Assembly (NCBI GenBank): GCA_023284085.1
Contig: JAKVHY010000033.1
Location: forward strand, 1 to 64,000
Source: Shewanella benthica
GTDB lineage: Bacteria > Pseudomonadota > Gammaproteobacteria > Enterobacterales > Shewanellaceae
Direction: 5' to 3'
DNA length: 64,000 nucleotides
Every line of letters begins with the position of its first letter. Position 1 is the stretch's first letter. The translations under genes were made by a program, and so were the position numbers. Under the pieces are notes generated by a model. The model saw only the letters and a program-made list of their open reading frames with translations, had not been told where the DNA came from and ran no database searches. Below are positions 9,470 through 19,113 of this stretch, piece by piece.

Positions 9470-9498
9470 AACGCCTCAATGATTATCAGCGAGGCGTT
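9470..9498. terminator. Hairpin between convergent anmK and regulator genes
   Basis: AACGCCTC and GAGGCGTT form a perfect 8-bp stem around a 13-base loop. There is no U-run on either side, so it may be a stabilising or rho-associated hairpin rather than an intrinsic terminator. Confidence 0.4.
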
Positions 9499-9518
9499 AA
9501 CCAAGATTAACTAGTCTG

Positions 9519-11681
9519 CTAAAGCAACAACTTATGTTTTAACATGATCACATCTCGCTTCGAGTATTCTGATAGTGTCATCAACAGCCTTCTTTTACTT
9601 GGAATATAACTCATCGCCCCAAAAGACGTTAAACTGCTAGCCGGGAGCTTTAATATAGGCGTCGTCAAATTGGTATTGAAACTCCAGAAATTAATCAGCT
9701 GATAGCCAGAATGCAGCTCTCTGAAGTAAACACCTTTCCTTGTTACTACCCAGTTATAATTTTCATCAAATATATCGCCAGAAATCAATACCTTCATTTT
9801 TTCAGGCCGATTAAGATCCAAAATCCACAGACCTGATTCATTGGTTTTGGTAAAAATCAGCTGAGAGTCATTAAGTACTTTAGCTAGCCTAACTTCGATT
9901 GGCGTAACCATGGTTGGACGACTATTAGTCAATGGGAATGCCAATAGGCCATCATAAGTAGACGAAAAGACCTGTTTATCATCTAAATCCCAACTTGGTC
10001 TCCTATGATCCTGATACTGAGAAGCCAGAATACTTATCCCTCCAGTTGCAAGCTCCAGAATATGGATCTTGTTACCTTCATTTTTATCATCGGGAGCGAG
10101 AAAAGCGAGCTTAGTGCCGTCATGGGACCAACTTGGATATGCCACACGCCTTTTCAGTTCTGTGTGTTGCTTTCTATTCCTGCCTTCTATGTCAGAACTC
10201 CATATCTCATTATGCCCAGTCTCATTAGACACGTAGACAATTCGCTGTTTAATACTTGAGTAATCAGGATTTCTATAACTAAACTCAGAGTTGGACAGAG
10301 GAAAAATTGTCGTTGGGATGACTTGATCAAGCTCAAGGTAAGCAATTTCAAAATCCTTTATGTACTTAGAAAATACTAATGCGGTCGAACCAGGAACAAA
10401 TCTGGGATAACTAAAGCCGACAACGTCAAGGTTGGTGATCGTCTTGCTCCCAATATCAATCATGTAGCCCGCTCTAACTCCTGAGTTTTCAGTACTAAAA
10501 ACCAGTCTGTCGCTATCTGGATGCCAGGTCAGCCCTCTGATATCTTCGAGTCCCTGAGTAATACGGAACTCATCTCCCGACGCTCTATTTCGAATGAAAA
10601 TATCTTCTGAAATATTGCCAAAACGTCTCGAAATCGCGATCCAGCGGCCATCGGGGCTAAAAGCGACATCTCTGTCTCGATAAGCACACTCTTTGTCACA
10701 GGAAATCCTCACAGGCTTAGCATCACGGCTGAGGGTCAGCTGATAAAGCCCACTGTATTCAACTAATTTATCTTTCCAAATGTAGATAATAGCACTGCCA
10801 TCCGGTGATAAATCTAAAGCAGACGTGTCCGAAAAACATGGCGCGAGATGAACAACTTCATGGCTATCTAACATTATTTGAGAAAGGTAACACTCTCCAC
10901 TTTCACGGTCTTCACTGGGATAAAGAAGCGATCTGCCATCTAAGGTCCAGATAGCTCTTTTCTCTCGAGTCTCGTTAGTGGTCAATCGTTTCGGTGTATT
11001 TGTGGGATTTTGTAGATCTTTAAGATAGAGATTAGCGCCCTTGCCATAGACAAGCCAACGCCCATCGGGGGAAACGGCAGGATAAAGCTCAGCACCAGCC
11101 CCTCTTGTAAGCCTGGTTTGTTCAGTTTGAATTAACCGTTTACTGTCTTGATGAAGATGAAAAAAAACACCTGAAGCAAGAATAACGAAGAGAATCACAA
11201 GCCCCATGATACCTCTTTGCAGTTTGCCGCTAAGCTCCTTTACTTTTGCCTGTTCGATTTCCAGGACTTCTGGATGAGAAACGAGATCGGCTGGTGAAAA
11301 TTCGGGCTCGATTAACAATCTGTAGCCTGTCTTTCTCACCGTTTCTATCGTTGTTGTTCCAGAGTCATTGTCCTGGCTAATCAGAGGGTTCAGATGCTTT
11401 CTTAGATGCCATATGGCATTGGTTAGTGCCTTAGTACCCACATAGACATTACCCTCCCAAATATTCTCGATCAACTCTTCCCGAGTCACCACGTTGGGAT
11501 ATTTCCTGGCAAGGTAACTGAGAAGCTCAATAAACTTAGGTTGCAAAGAGATCTTGCCGCTACAGAGATCTTGCATCTCTTCATTATTCAAAGAGCAACC
11601 TTTGAAGTTAAGACTATTATCACTTGGCGTAATTACACAGCCAGCTAACGTAAACACGGCCTCTTTTTTAATTTCTATCAT
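9519..11681 (-). CDS. ToxR/CadC-type transmembrane transcriptional regulator with TolB-like sensor
   Basis: A 720-residue protein in three parts. Residues about 45-125 are an OmpR-type winged helix (LIENIWEGNVYVGTKALTNA, then the wing TVRKTGYRL). Residues 157-175 are a single membrane span. Residues about 190-720 are periplasmic and carry repeated PD40/TolB propeller blades, such as PAVSPDGRWLVY, DLSPDGSAIIY and AFSPDGRWIAISRR. This matches the CadC/ToxR plan: DNA binding inside, sensing outside, with no phosphorelay. It is divergent from the TonB receptor, which makes that operon its likely target. A 20-bp palindrome lies 46-65 bases upstream of its start. Confidence 0.88.
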   Translation of the reverse strand: MIEIKKEAVFTLAGCVITPSDNSLNFKGCSLNNEEMQDLCSGKISLQPKFIELLSYLARKYPNVVTREELIENIWEGNVYVGTKALTNAIWHLRKHLNPLISQDNDSGTTTIETVRKTGYRLLIEPEFSPADLVSHPEVLEIEQAKVKELSGKLQRGIMGLVILFVILASGVFFHLHQDSKRLIQTEQTRLTRGAGAELYPAVSPDGRWLVYGKGANLYLKDLQNPTNTPKRLTTNETREKRAIWTLDGRSLLYPSEDRESGECYLSQIMLDSHEVVHLAPCFSDTSALDLSPDGSAIIYIWKDKLVEYSGLYQLTLSRDAKPVRISCDKECAYRDRDVAFSPDGRWIAISRRFGNISEDIFIRNRASGDEFRITQGLEDIRGLTWHPDSDRLVFSTENSGVRAGYMIDIGSKTITNLDVVGFSYPRFVPGSTALVFSKYIKDFEIAYLELDQVIPTTIFPLSNSEFSYRNPDYSSIKQRIVYVSNETGHNEIWSSDIEGRNRKQHTELKRRVAYPSWSHDGTKLAFLAPDDKNEGNKIHILELATGGISILASQYQDHRRPSWDLDDKQVFSSTYDGLLAFPLTNSRPTMVTPIEVRLAKVLNDSQLIFTKTNESGLWILDLNRPEKMKVLISGDIFDENYNWVVTRKGVYFRELHSGYQLINFWSFNTNLTTPILKLPASSLTSFGAMSYIPSKRRLLMTLSEYSKRDVIMLKHKLLL

Positions 11682-12037
11682 TATCCCCCCACAAACAACC
11701 GAATTGTATTTTTTGACTATTTATGTATCACCTTGTTAGTGGTGATTATCTCGGTTTTAAATGAGTTTACAGGATTTCAACATATGAACACAAGTAAGAG
11801 CAGCAGCCAAAATGCAAGCGTAACGATCTAATAACAAAAGGAATAGACATTAAATAGACATATAAACAAGGTATAAACGACACGTATTCAATTGCCCTAC
11901 ACCAACATTTTATTTACAAATGACTCCAGCTGACATCTTGCGAGATTATGAATTGCTAATCGACAGCATCATCCCTAAAAATACTAGGCTCTAATTTAAT
12001 GGGTCCTAGTAAATTATAAAAAAAGGACTGGACTCAG
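11682..12037. other. Divergent intergenic region with two inverted repeats
   Basis: This 356-base AT-rich stretch separates the ToxR-like regulator from the TonB receptor. I see no gene in it. It contains the palindrome at 11727-11746 near the regulator and an inverted repeat ACTAGG / CCTAGT (11983-11988, 12005-12010) just before the receptor ribosome-binding site. The latter could be an operator or a 5'-UTR hairpin. Confidence 0.6.
11727..11746. promoter_or_regulatory. Candidate operator palindrome upstream of the ToxR-like regulator
   Basis: ATCACC-N8-GGTGAT is a perfect two-fold repeat spanning 20 bases. Its size and symmetry suit a dimeric DNA-binding protein. It could be the autoregulatory site of the adjacent regulator; that assignment is inference from position. 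Confidence 0.45.
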
Positions 12038-14797
12038 ATGAAAAACCAGATGAAATTATCAGCTTTGACAATGGCCATAACTATGGCAGCGCTAGCATCG
12101 TCATCGCTACAAGCAGCAGAGCAGACCGGCGATAAGGCCGGAGCAGATCAAGAGATGGAGAAAATTTCTGTCACGGGCTCTCGTATTAAGCGTGCCGACT
12201 TCGAAGGCGTTGCGCCGGTTACCGTTATCACAGCAGAAGACATTGAAAACAGTGGCCTATCTTCCATCGCCGAGGTGCTCCAATCATCGGTTGCCAATAA
12301 CGGTGGTTCGCTAAACGGCGAAAGTGACGGTTTTACCGATAGTGCTAGCTCAGTTAACCTGCGTGGTATGGGCGCCAACAGAACCTTAGTATTAATTAAT
12401 GGTCGCCGCCAAGCCTCATTCCCGTCCGCTGCAGGCGGCACCTCAAACTTTGTCGATGTCTCTGATATTCCAACGGCTGCAGTAGATCGCATCGAGATCC
12501 TTACGGGTGGCGCATCGGCGATTTACGGTTCAGATGCCGTCGGCGGTGTTGTTAACATTATTCTTAAGAAGCAATATGATGGCGCCAAGGTAGCAGCTAA
12601 ATACACAGATACAACCCAAGGTGGTGGCGAGCAGTTCGACCTCTCTTACCTTCAGGGCATCAACACTGAAAACAGTCAAACCTTGATCATGCTTGAGTAC
12701 CGTAAGGCTGAAGCGATTCAAACTTACCAACGTGATGACCTATACAGCCCTGCGTATTATCAAGATGAAGATGGTGATACACGTTGGGGAGCTGGACCTT
12801 ATGGTGACTCAGGAGCCTCGAGTTGGGGCGCCTGGATCCAAGATTACGGTAAAGTCTACACCGATGACAAGTACAGCGAAGTCGATGAAGCTCAGTGTAC
12901 TAACCTGTTTGGTGATAAAGGAATATATGTAGAAGCTGGTAAATACGATTGTTACTACGATAAGTATGCCGACCGCGGTCTGCAGTCAGAATATGACAGA
13001 GTTAACTTAGTCGTTAACACTACATATGATCTAAACGATGATTGGCAGATATACGGCATGCTCAATGCCTCATACAAAGAATCGACTAAGTATAAAGATG
13101 AGAAAGGTTTTGGGGATTACTTCTACCAAGATGAAGTCACAGGTGCATACAGCTACGATAAGTATGAATTTGAAGACGATAATAAATTCCAGATGCGCCG
13201 TCGTATGGAAGAATATCCAGGACCACGTACCTATGACACTCAAAACACCAAGGCATCGTTGGCTTTTGGCGCTAACGGCATGATTGGTGATTATGAACTG
13301 GATGTCTCCTGGTCTAGTGGTTATGCACTGTATGAGAAGCAGAACCACCATATGGTGAGAGCCGATGCTCTACTTGGCATGATAACTTTCGATCCAAATG
13401 ATACCGATGCTTCAAAGTGGTATCCAAACAACAAATTAACCACCGAGCAAGCCGAAGCTCTTATTGGTGACTCAACAAAGAAATCAGACTCTAGCATGCA
13501 CCAGCTCCAAGCCGTATTTACCGGTGACTTGATGGAGTTAGATGCGGGTACTGTCGGTTTTGCAACCACTGCGGAGTGGGCACGTGAAAGCTATGAAGAT
13601 ACTCTTGATGAAACCACCATGAGTGGTGGCTTTATCGGTATGGGTGGTACAGGCGGTAAGGGCGATCGTGACCGCGTTGCCGTCGCTGGTGAGCTACAAG
13701 TTCCACTACTTGCCGATTTGACAGGTGTGAAGTCACTGGATCTCTCTGCCGCACTTCGTTATGACCAATACCTAGATGATTCAGATGTAGGCGGCGCGAC
13801 AACGCCTCAGGTAGGCCTAAGTTACCGACCAATTGATGAGGTAATGTTACGTGCTAACTGGGGTAAGAGTTTTAGAGCACCCGATATGCATCGCCTCTAT
13901 TCTGGATTAACAAGAAGTTTTGGTAGTACATCATATGACCACCCTACAATTCCAAATGAAATCTATGAAGATAGCTATGATGGCTTTAACTCAGGAAACC
14001 TGAACCTTACTGAGGAGGAGGGCGAATTCTGGAACTTAGGTGTTGTCGCAAACCTCACAGATAATGCAGATCTAACCATAGACTGGTGGAATATCGAGCT
14101 TGAAGGTGCAGTAAAAACCATCTCAACCGATGAGATGTTAGATGACCCGTCATACAACAAAAATGGCCAATTTAACGATTGTGCCACTATGACTGAGGTG
14201 GGTTACCTAACTGAGTTAGACGATGACGGTATCGAAAATATCGCCTGTATGCGCAAAGGTCCTATCAATAGTGCCTTTGAAGCATCGGAAGGTATCGATG
14301 CCAGCTTTAACTACCAGTTCCCGGAAACAGCTGCCGGTGAGTTTAAGTTCAAGCTTGCAGCCTCTTACCTACTTAAGAAAGAGTATCAAGAGAAAGTAGG
14401 CGATAAGATTGAGGATCAGACTGAGACAGATTACTTCCCTAAGTGGAAAAGTAATGCCAGCCTAAGTTGGAACTATGAAGACTTCCGCGCAACCATCACC
14501 TACTACTACACAGGTGAAGCCGTAGGTACCGATCTGTTTGAGTTTGAAGATGGTAGTGAGATCGATGACCATCCTGATACCTTAGATGCGTATCAGATAA
14601 TTAACATCACACTATCTTATTCTGCACCATGGGACGGTAAGTTCACCGCTGGAGTTAAAAACCTGACTGATGAGATGCCACCACTTTATGATATACGTAA
14701 CGACGAGCACAACGACTGGCCATACTACCAGGATCGTAACAGCAGTTACTCAGCTAAAGGTCGTAGCCTCTTCTTCGGATATTCTCAAAAGTTCTAA
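12038..14797 (+). CDS. TonB-dependent outer-membrane receptor
   Basis: A 919-residue precursor with a signal peptide (cleavage after SSLQAA, near residue 27). The plug domain (about 40-180) begins with EKISVTGSRIKRADFEGVAP and contains LRGMGANRTLVLINGRR and SAIYGSDAVGGVVNI. A 22-strand barrel follows, ending in an aromatic residue (FFGYSQKF). Two cysteine pairs (CTNLFG...DCYYD and DCATM...IACMR) probably clip extracellular loops. The ligand cannot be read from sequence. Co-location with a secreted-type S9 peptidase and a phosphatase suggests a peptide or organic phosphate, but an iron chelate is possible. AAGGAC precedes the ATG. Confidence 0.92.
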   Translation: MKNQMKLSALTMAITMAALASSSLQAAEQTGDKAGADQEMEKISVTGSRIKRADFEGVAPVTVITAEDIENSGLSSIAEVLQSSVANNGGSLNGESDGFTDSASSVNLRGMGANRTLVLINGRRQASFPSAAGGTSNFVDVSDIPTAAVDRIEILTGGASAIYGSDAVGGVVNIILKKQYDGAKVAAKYTDTTQGGGEQFDLSYLQGINTENSQTLIMLEYRKAEAIQTYQRDDLYSPAYYQDEDGDTRWGAGPYGDSGASSWGAWIQDYGKVYTDDKYSEVDEAQCTNLFGDKGIYVEAGKYDCYYDKYADRGLQSEYDRVNLVVNTTYDLNDDWQIYGMLNASYKESTKYKDEKGFGDYFYQDEVTGAYSYDKYEFEDDNKFQMRRRMEEYPGPRTYDTQNTKASLAFGANGMIGDYELDVSWSSGYALYEKQNHHMVRADALLGMITFDPNDTDASKWYPNNKLTTEQAEALIGDSTKKSDSSMHQLQAVFTGDLMELDAGTVGFATTAEWARESYEDTLDETTMSGGFIGMGGTGGKGDRDRVAVAGELQVPLLADLTGVKSLDLSAALRYDQYLDDSDVGGATTPQVGLSYRPIDEVMLRANWGKSFRAPDMHRLYSGLTRSFGSTSYDHPTIPNEIYEDSYDGFNSGNLNLTEEEGEFWNLGVVANLTDNADLTIDWWNIELEGAVKTISTDEMLDDPSYNKNGQFNDCATMTEVGYLTELDDDGIENIACMRKGPINSAFEASEGIDASFNYQFPETAAGEFKFKLAASYLLKKEYQEKVGDKIEDQTETDYFPKWKSNASLSWNYEDFRATITYYYTGEAVGTDLFEFEDGSEIDDHPDTLDAYQIINITLSYSAPWDGKFTAGVKNLTDEMPPLYDIRNDEHNDWPYYQDRNSSYSAKGRSLFFGYSQKF

Positions 14798-14817
14798 CTC
14801 CTAGAGCGCAACAAATA

Positions 14818-14843
14818 AATAGCGCCCAGCATTGGGTGCTATT
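14818..14843 (+). terminator. Intra-cluster hairpin after the TonB receptor
   Basis: AATAGCGCCCA and TGGGTGCTATT form an 11-bp stem (one G-T pair) with a 4-base loop. No U-run follows, so this is more likely an mRNA-processing or stabilising hairpin that sets the receptor:peptidase ratio than a full terminator. Confidence 0.5.
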
Positions 14844-14881
14844 CTTGCCTATTTCAGTCACCTTTATATCAGGAGATAAGA

Positions 14882-17353
14882 ATGTCTCGCATGCCCCTCT
14901 TTATGTTTGCCCTGATAGCTTTAGTCAGTCAAATTAGCCAAGCCGATGAATACCAAGTGCCGAGCCAGGCACTCCAAGATGTCGTTAACCAAAACAAGAA
15001 AGTAACCACCCGCTTATCGGCAAATAAGCAATGGTTAGCAGTATTATCCCCCAAGAGTCATATAGAGATCCAAGCCTTAGCCAAAACAGAATTAAAACTA
15101 GCGGGCCTTAGGTTATCTCCGGAGCAATTGCTCCCAAGCCGAATTAAGTCACAGTACATAAGTATAGAATTAATCGATCTCACCAAAGTGAGCCCATCAA
15201 AGGCACCGAAAAAACACAGTATCCGCTTAGCCGCCGCTAACATTGTCAAAGTTAAGTTCTCTCCCGATAGCCGCTTCATTAGCTATATTGGCATATCGGC
15301 CCAAGGCGCTCATTTATATGTTTACGATATAGAAAAACAAGTTACGCAAAAATTAAATAAAACCAAATTAAATGCGAGTTTAGGCCTTAGATATCAATGG
15401 TTACACAACAGCCAGGGGGTGGTAACCAACATAGCATCAGTGAATGACTTCTCTGCTGGTTCAATCGACAAATTTGGTCCTAACATCAGTAATACCAATG
15501 CACAAAAAGCGCCCAGACGTACCTATCAAGATCTGCTAAAGAATGCTCAGGATGATGAAATGTTCGCCCAACTGACTCAAAGCAAGTTAACCTTACTGCG
15601 CCTCAATGGCGATATTAGTTTGATAGGCCAAGCTGACATCAATATCAGCTACCAAGTATCTCCCAGTGATGAGTATATTTTAGTTAAGCGTCTCTCAGCG
15701 CCATTTTCTCGTATGGTGAAATACTATGATTTTGCCCAATCGGTTGAGCTATTTGATATATCAGGCAAACACCTTAAGACACTGGCACAACTAGAAAGCA
15801 GCGAATTCAGACCATCGGGGAGTGACTCGGTCAGAAAAGGTCCGCGCCAGATACACTGGCGTGCAGATAAACCCGATACTTTAGCCTTCGTGAAAGCCTT
15901 AGACAGAGGCGATAGCAATGCAAAAGCACAAAATAGAGATCAACTTTTACAGATATCGGCCCCATTTAAAGAAGAAGCAACCAGTTTACTAAAAACACCT
16001 TGGCGCATAAATAAGGTTCAATGGGGTGAAAACTCCCTGGCAATGATCACCGAAAAGAATTCAAGCAAGAAACAGATACGAGTGAGCTTCTTCGACTCAA
16101 ACAAGCCCGCAGAACTTAAGCTTTGGTATCAAAAATCTCTGCGTGATACTTATGCAGATCCAGGCAGAGTCTTTGCACAACGCGCCAAGATCAATGGTAA
16201 AATCCATGGAAGACTTATTTCGATTGAAGATAACGCCCTACTTCACTACGGCTTAGGCGCATCACCTCAAGGCTACCAACCTTTCTTAAAGTCACTAGCG
16301 ATTAATTTAACCTCAGCAAAAAAAGTCACCTCCTCATCTGAGACGTTATGGGAGTCTTCAGTCAATAAGCTTGAGACAGTTCGATACGTGCTCAGCAGAA
16401 CACCGCTTAAACTCATTATTAATCGACAAACTAGTGAGAATCCAGCACATCTGGTTTTCATGGATACAGCCAATAACACCGAGCAGATCTTATACCAAGC
16501 AGACAGAGAACTATCGCCTTACAAAGGCATGACCCGACAACTTGTCACCTATAAACGCGCCGATGGTATCCCCCTATCTGGCAACCTCTATCTTCCTGGC
16601 GGATACAAAAAAGAAGATGGACCTCTGCCTGTCCTGATGTGGGCTTACCCGAGAGAGTTCAAAAATTCAAAAGTAGCAGGTCAGGTGAATTTCTCACCCA
16701 ATCAATACAGCTACATCAGCCCCAAAGGACCGATCCCCTTCGTTGCAAACGGCTATGCGGTATTTGACCGGGTGGCTATGCCAATCATAGGCACAGGTAA
16801 AGAGAAGCCAAACGATAGTTTCAGGACTCAGCTAATCGATAACGCGGCCGCGGCCATAGACACTTTAGTCGATATGGGTATCGCCGATAGAGAGCGAGTA
16901 GCAATAGGCGGTCATTCCTATGGTGCATTTATGGTGGCGAATCTGCTAGCCCATTCAGATCTTTTTGCCGCTGGTATAGCCAGAAGCGGCGCTTATAATC
17001 GCAGCTTAACGCCGTTTGGCTTCCAATATGAAAAAAGGAATTTCTGGGAAGCGCCCAGCCTGTATCAGCAGATATCTCCGTTTACCCATGCCGATAAAAT
17101 TGATGAGCCTCTACTTATCATGCATGGAGAGATGGACTCCAACTCAGGTACTTACCCAATGCAATCAGCCAGGCTATTTAAAGCGATTAGGGGCTTGGGG
17201 GGTAACGCAAGACTAGTGACCTTCCCCTATGAGAGCCATAGCTATAAGGCAAAAGAGTCTATCTTACACATGCTGTGGGAGCAGGAGCAATGGCTGGATA
17301 AACATGTGGGCCATAAGCCCAGTGCACCAGACACGGCTGTGAGCTTTCATTGA
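14882..17353 (+). CDS. Prolyl-oligopeptidase (S9) family serine peptidase
   Basis: An 823-residue precursor with a signal peptide (about residues 1-21, ending SQISQA). A long propeller region (about 60-520) comes before a C-terminal alpha/beta-hydrolase domain. The catalytic triad can be placed: Ser679 in GGHSYGAF, Asp752 in HGEMDSNS and His786 in YESHSYK. The layout and the NFWEAPSLY block resemble the S9D glutamyl-endopeptidase-like group. It probably trims peptides in the periplasm after uptake by the adjacent TonB receptor. The start is fixed by AGGAGATAAGA directly before the ATG. Confidence 0.9.
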   Translation: MSRMPLFMFALIALVSQISQADEYQVPSQALQDVVNQNKKVTTRLSANKQWLAVLSPKSHIEIQALAKTELKLAGLRLSPEQLLPSRIKSQYISIELIDLTKVSPSKAPKKHSIRLAAANIVKVKFSPDSRFISYIGISAQGAHLYVYDIEKQVTQKLNKTKLNASLGLRYQWLHNSQGVVTNIASVNDFSAGSIDKFGPNISNTNAQKAPRRTYQDLLKNAQDDEMFAQLTQSKLTLLRLNGDISLIGQADINISYQVSPSDEYILVKRLSAPFSRMVKYYDFAQSVELFDISGKHLKTLAQLESSEFRPSGSDSVRKGPRQIHWRADKPDTLAFVKALDRGDSNAKAQNRDQLLQISAPFKEEATSLLKTPWRINKVQWGENSLAMITEKNSSKKQIRVSFFDSNKPAELKLWYQKSLRDTYADPGRVFAQRAKINGKIHGRLISIEDNALLHYGLGASPQGYQPFLKSLAINLTSAKKVTSSSETLWESSVNKLETVRYVLSRTPLKLIINRQTSENPAHLVFMDTANNTEQILYQADRELSPYKGMTRQLVTYKRADGIPLSGNLYLPGGYKKEDGPLPVLMWAYPREFKNSKVAGQVNFSPNQYSYISPKGPIPFVANGYAVFDRVAMPIIGTGKEKPNDSFRTQLIDNAAAAIDTLVDMGIADRERVAIGGHSYGAFMVANLLAHSDLFAAGIARSGAYNRSLTPFGFQYEKRNFWEAPSLYQQISPFTHADKIDEPLLIMHGEMDSNSGTYPMQSARLFKAIRGLGGNARLVTFPYESHSYKAKESILHMLWEQEQWLDKHVGHKPSAPDTAVSFH

Positions 17354-17378
17354 CCCATGCCTCCCCCCGAGAAATCTT

Positions 17379-17409
17379 AAGCAGACAGTGTGAAAAGTGC
17401 TGTCTGCTT
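17379..17409 (+). terminator. Hairpin between peptidase and phosphatase genes
   Basis: AAGCAGACAG and CTGTCTGCTT form a perfect 10-bp stem with an 11-base loop. The following AGTTGAACCGTTTTTA is only mildly T-rich. It could partly terminate transcription before the phosphatase gene. Confidence 0.55.
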
Positions 17410-17450
17410 AGTTGAACCGTTTTTAACTCTCCAAAGTACTGAGTATCAAT

Positions 17451-18851
17451 ATGATCCCATTCAAGTTCAGCTTTCCCCACTTGCCAGCTTTAAGCGCATT
17501 AACCTTACTGAGCCTAAGTCCCGCATTACAGGCAGAAGATAAGCTATCCATACCAGAGGAAGATATTCCCAGAAACATCATCTATCTAATCGGAGATGGT
17601 ATGGGACCGGCTTATACCAGCGCCTACCGTTACTTCTCCGATAGACCCGATACCAAACATGTAGAAGAAACCATATTTGATCGACTGCTGGTTGGCATGT
17701 CCAGTACCTACCCGGATGATGACACCTATGTCACAGACTCAGCTGCGGCCGCAACGGCTTTAGCCACCGGCAGCAAGAGCTACAACGGCGCGATTGCGGT
17801 AGATCATCAGCACGATAAGCTAGCGACTATGATGGAGATGGCAAAAGAGATGGGTAAAACCACGGCCATAGTTGTCACTTCTCAAATCAATCATGCCACG
17901 CCGGCAAGCTTTCTCGCTCACAATGAAAGCCGGAGAAACTATGATGAGATTGCCGACAGTTATCTCTCCAATCTTATCAACGGCCGGCCCGTGGCCGATC
18001 TCATGCTGGGCGGAGGCACCCAGTATTTTGTCCGTGAGGATAATGACCTTACCCTGGAATTTCAAAGTCTGGGCTATCGATATATCGACAAGCTCAGCGA
18101 GCTGAGCAGCCTCGACTCCCTACCGGCACTCGGTCTCTTTGCCCCATCGGGAATGGATGCAGCACTGGGTAGCCAAGACCCCTACAGGTTGACTACTATG
18201 ACCCAAAGCGCATTAAAGCTGCTATCTAAGCAATCGGCGCCATTTGTGATGATGGTTGAAGCCAGTCAAATAGACTGGTGTGGTCACAGCAATGACATCG
18301 TATGTGCCATGAATGAGATGGAAGATTTCGCCAAAACCTTAGAGGCAGTCAAACAATATATCGACGTCCATCCAGATACACTGCTTGTCGCAACCGCCGA
18401 TCACTCTACCGGGGGCTTAACCCTTGGAAGAGATGGTAAATACAAATGGAAGGGTAAACTGTTAAAACAGGTAAAATTGCTTCCTGAACACCTTGCTCAA
18501 ACGATAGTAAAGACGCCTTCTATTCTCGATACTCCGAAGAGTTTTTCAGTTTTTTGGTCAAACAGAGTCAATATCAGTATGTCAGCGGACAGTCAGGAAA
18601 GGTTTCGACTAAGCCTGATGAGGCAATTAAACTCCCATAAAGCCGCCGCTAGCTTAGAGAGAGAGATCAAGCGGAAAATAGATAAGCTGACCTATACAGG
18701 CTGGACCACCAGCGGCCACAACGGTATCGATGTGCAGATTTTTGCCTACGGAAAAGGACTGCAACACTTCAGGGGCCATCTGGACAACACACAGATTGCA
18801 GCGACGCTAATTGAGATGATCAACGCCGAGCGATTCAGGCTTAATCAATAA
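17451..18851 (+). CDS. Alkaline phosphatase
   Basis: A 466-residue precursor with a signal peptide (about 1-28, ending PALQA). The metal site begins with NIIYLIGDGMG. The phosphorylated serine is Ser97 in VTDSAAAATALATG. Further metal ligands lie in NHATPASF, EASQIDWCGHSND and TADHSTGGLTLG. The C-terminal W-T-T-S-G-H-N-G block supplies the last histidine. It would release phosphate from organic monoesters in the periplasm. It lies 97 bases after the S9 peptidase, behind a hairpin, so it may be partly co-transcribed. I see no obvious Pho box. Confidence 0.94.
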   Translation: MIPFKFSFPHLPALSALTLLSLSPALQAEDKLSIPEEDIPRNIIYLIGDGMGPAYTSAYRYFSDRPDTKHVEETIFDRLLVGMSSTYPDDDTYVTDSAAAATALATGSKSYNGAIAVDHQHDKLATMMEMAKEMGKTTAIVVTSQINHATPASFLAHNESRRNYDEIADSYLSNLINGRPVADLMLGGGTQYFVREDNDLTLEFQSLGYRYIDKLSELSSLDSLPALGLFAPSGMDAALGSQDPYRLTTMTQSALKLLSKQSAPFVMMVEASQIDWCGHSNDIVCAMNEMEDFAKTLEAVKQYIDVHPDTLLVATADHSTGGLTLGRDGKYKWKGKLLKQVKLLPEHLAQTIVKTPSILDTPKSFSVFWSNRVNISMSADSQERFRLSLMRQLNSHKAAASLEREIKRKIDKLTYTGWTTSGHNGIDVQIFAYGKGLQHFRGHLDNTQIAATLIEMINAERFRLNQ

Positions 18852-19113
18852 GTGTTTAGGTGTGTTTCTATTTTAGATTTTCTACAAAATGGTGAAGTGC
18901 ATCGACATGCATTTCACCAGTTATGTTTCGTGCCACACTTTTTGTAAACACAAAAAAATTCACTGTCTCATTGATTTATCAGAGAGTAGAGTAGAGTCGA
19001 ACTCATTTTGCTCTACTCTGTGTTAGCCGATCTTTTGGCTAAAGGTGCGTATAACTTGGCTAAAAGGCTTTAGCTAACAAAGAATATGAGCGATAAAACA
19101 AAAGGAACTGTTA

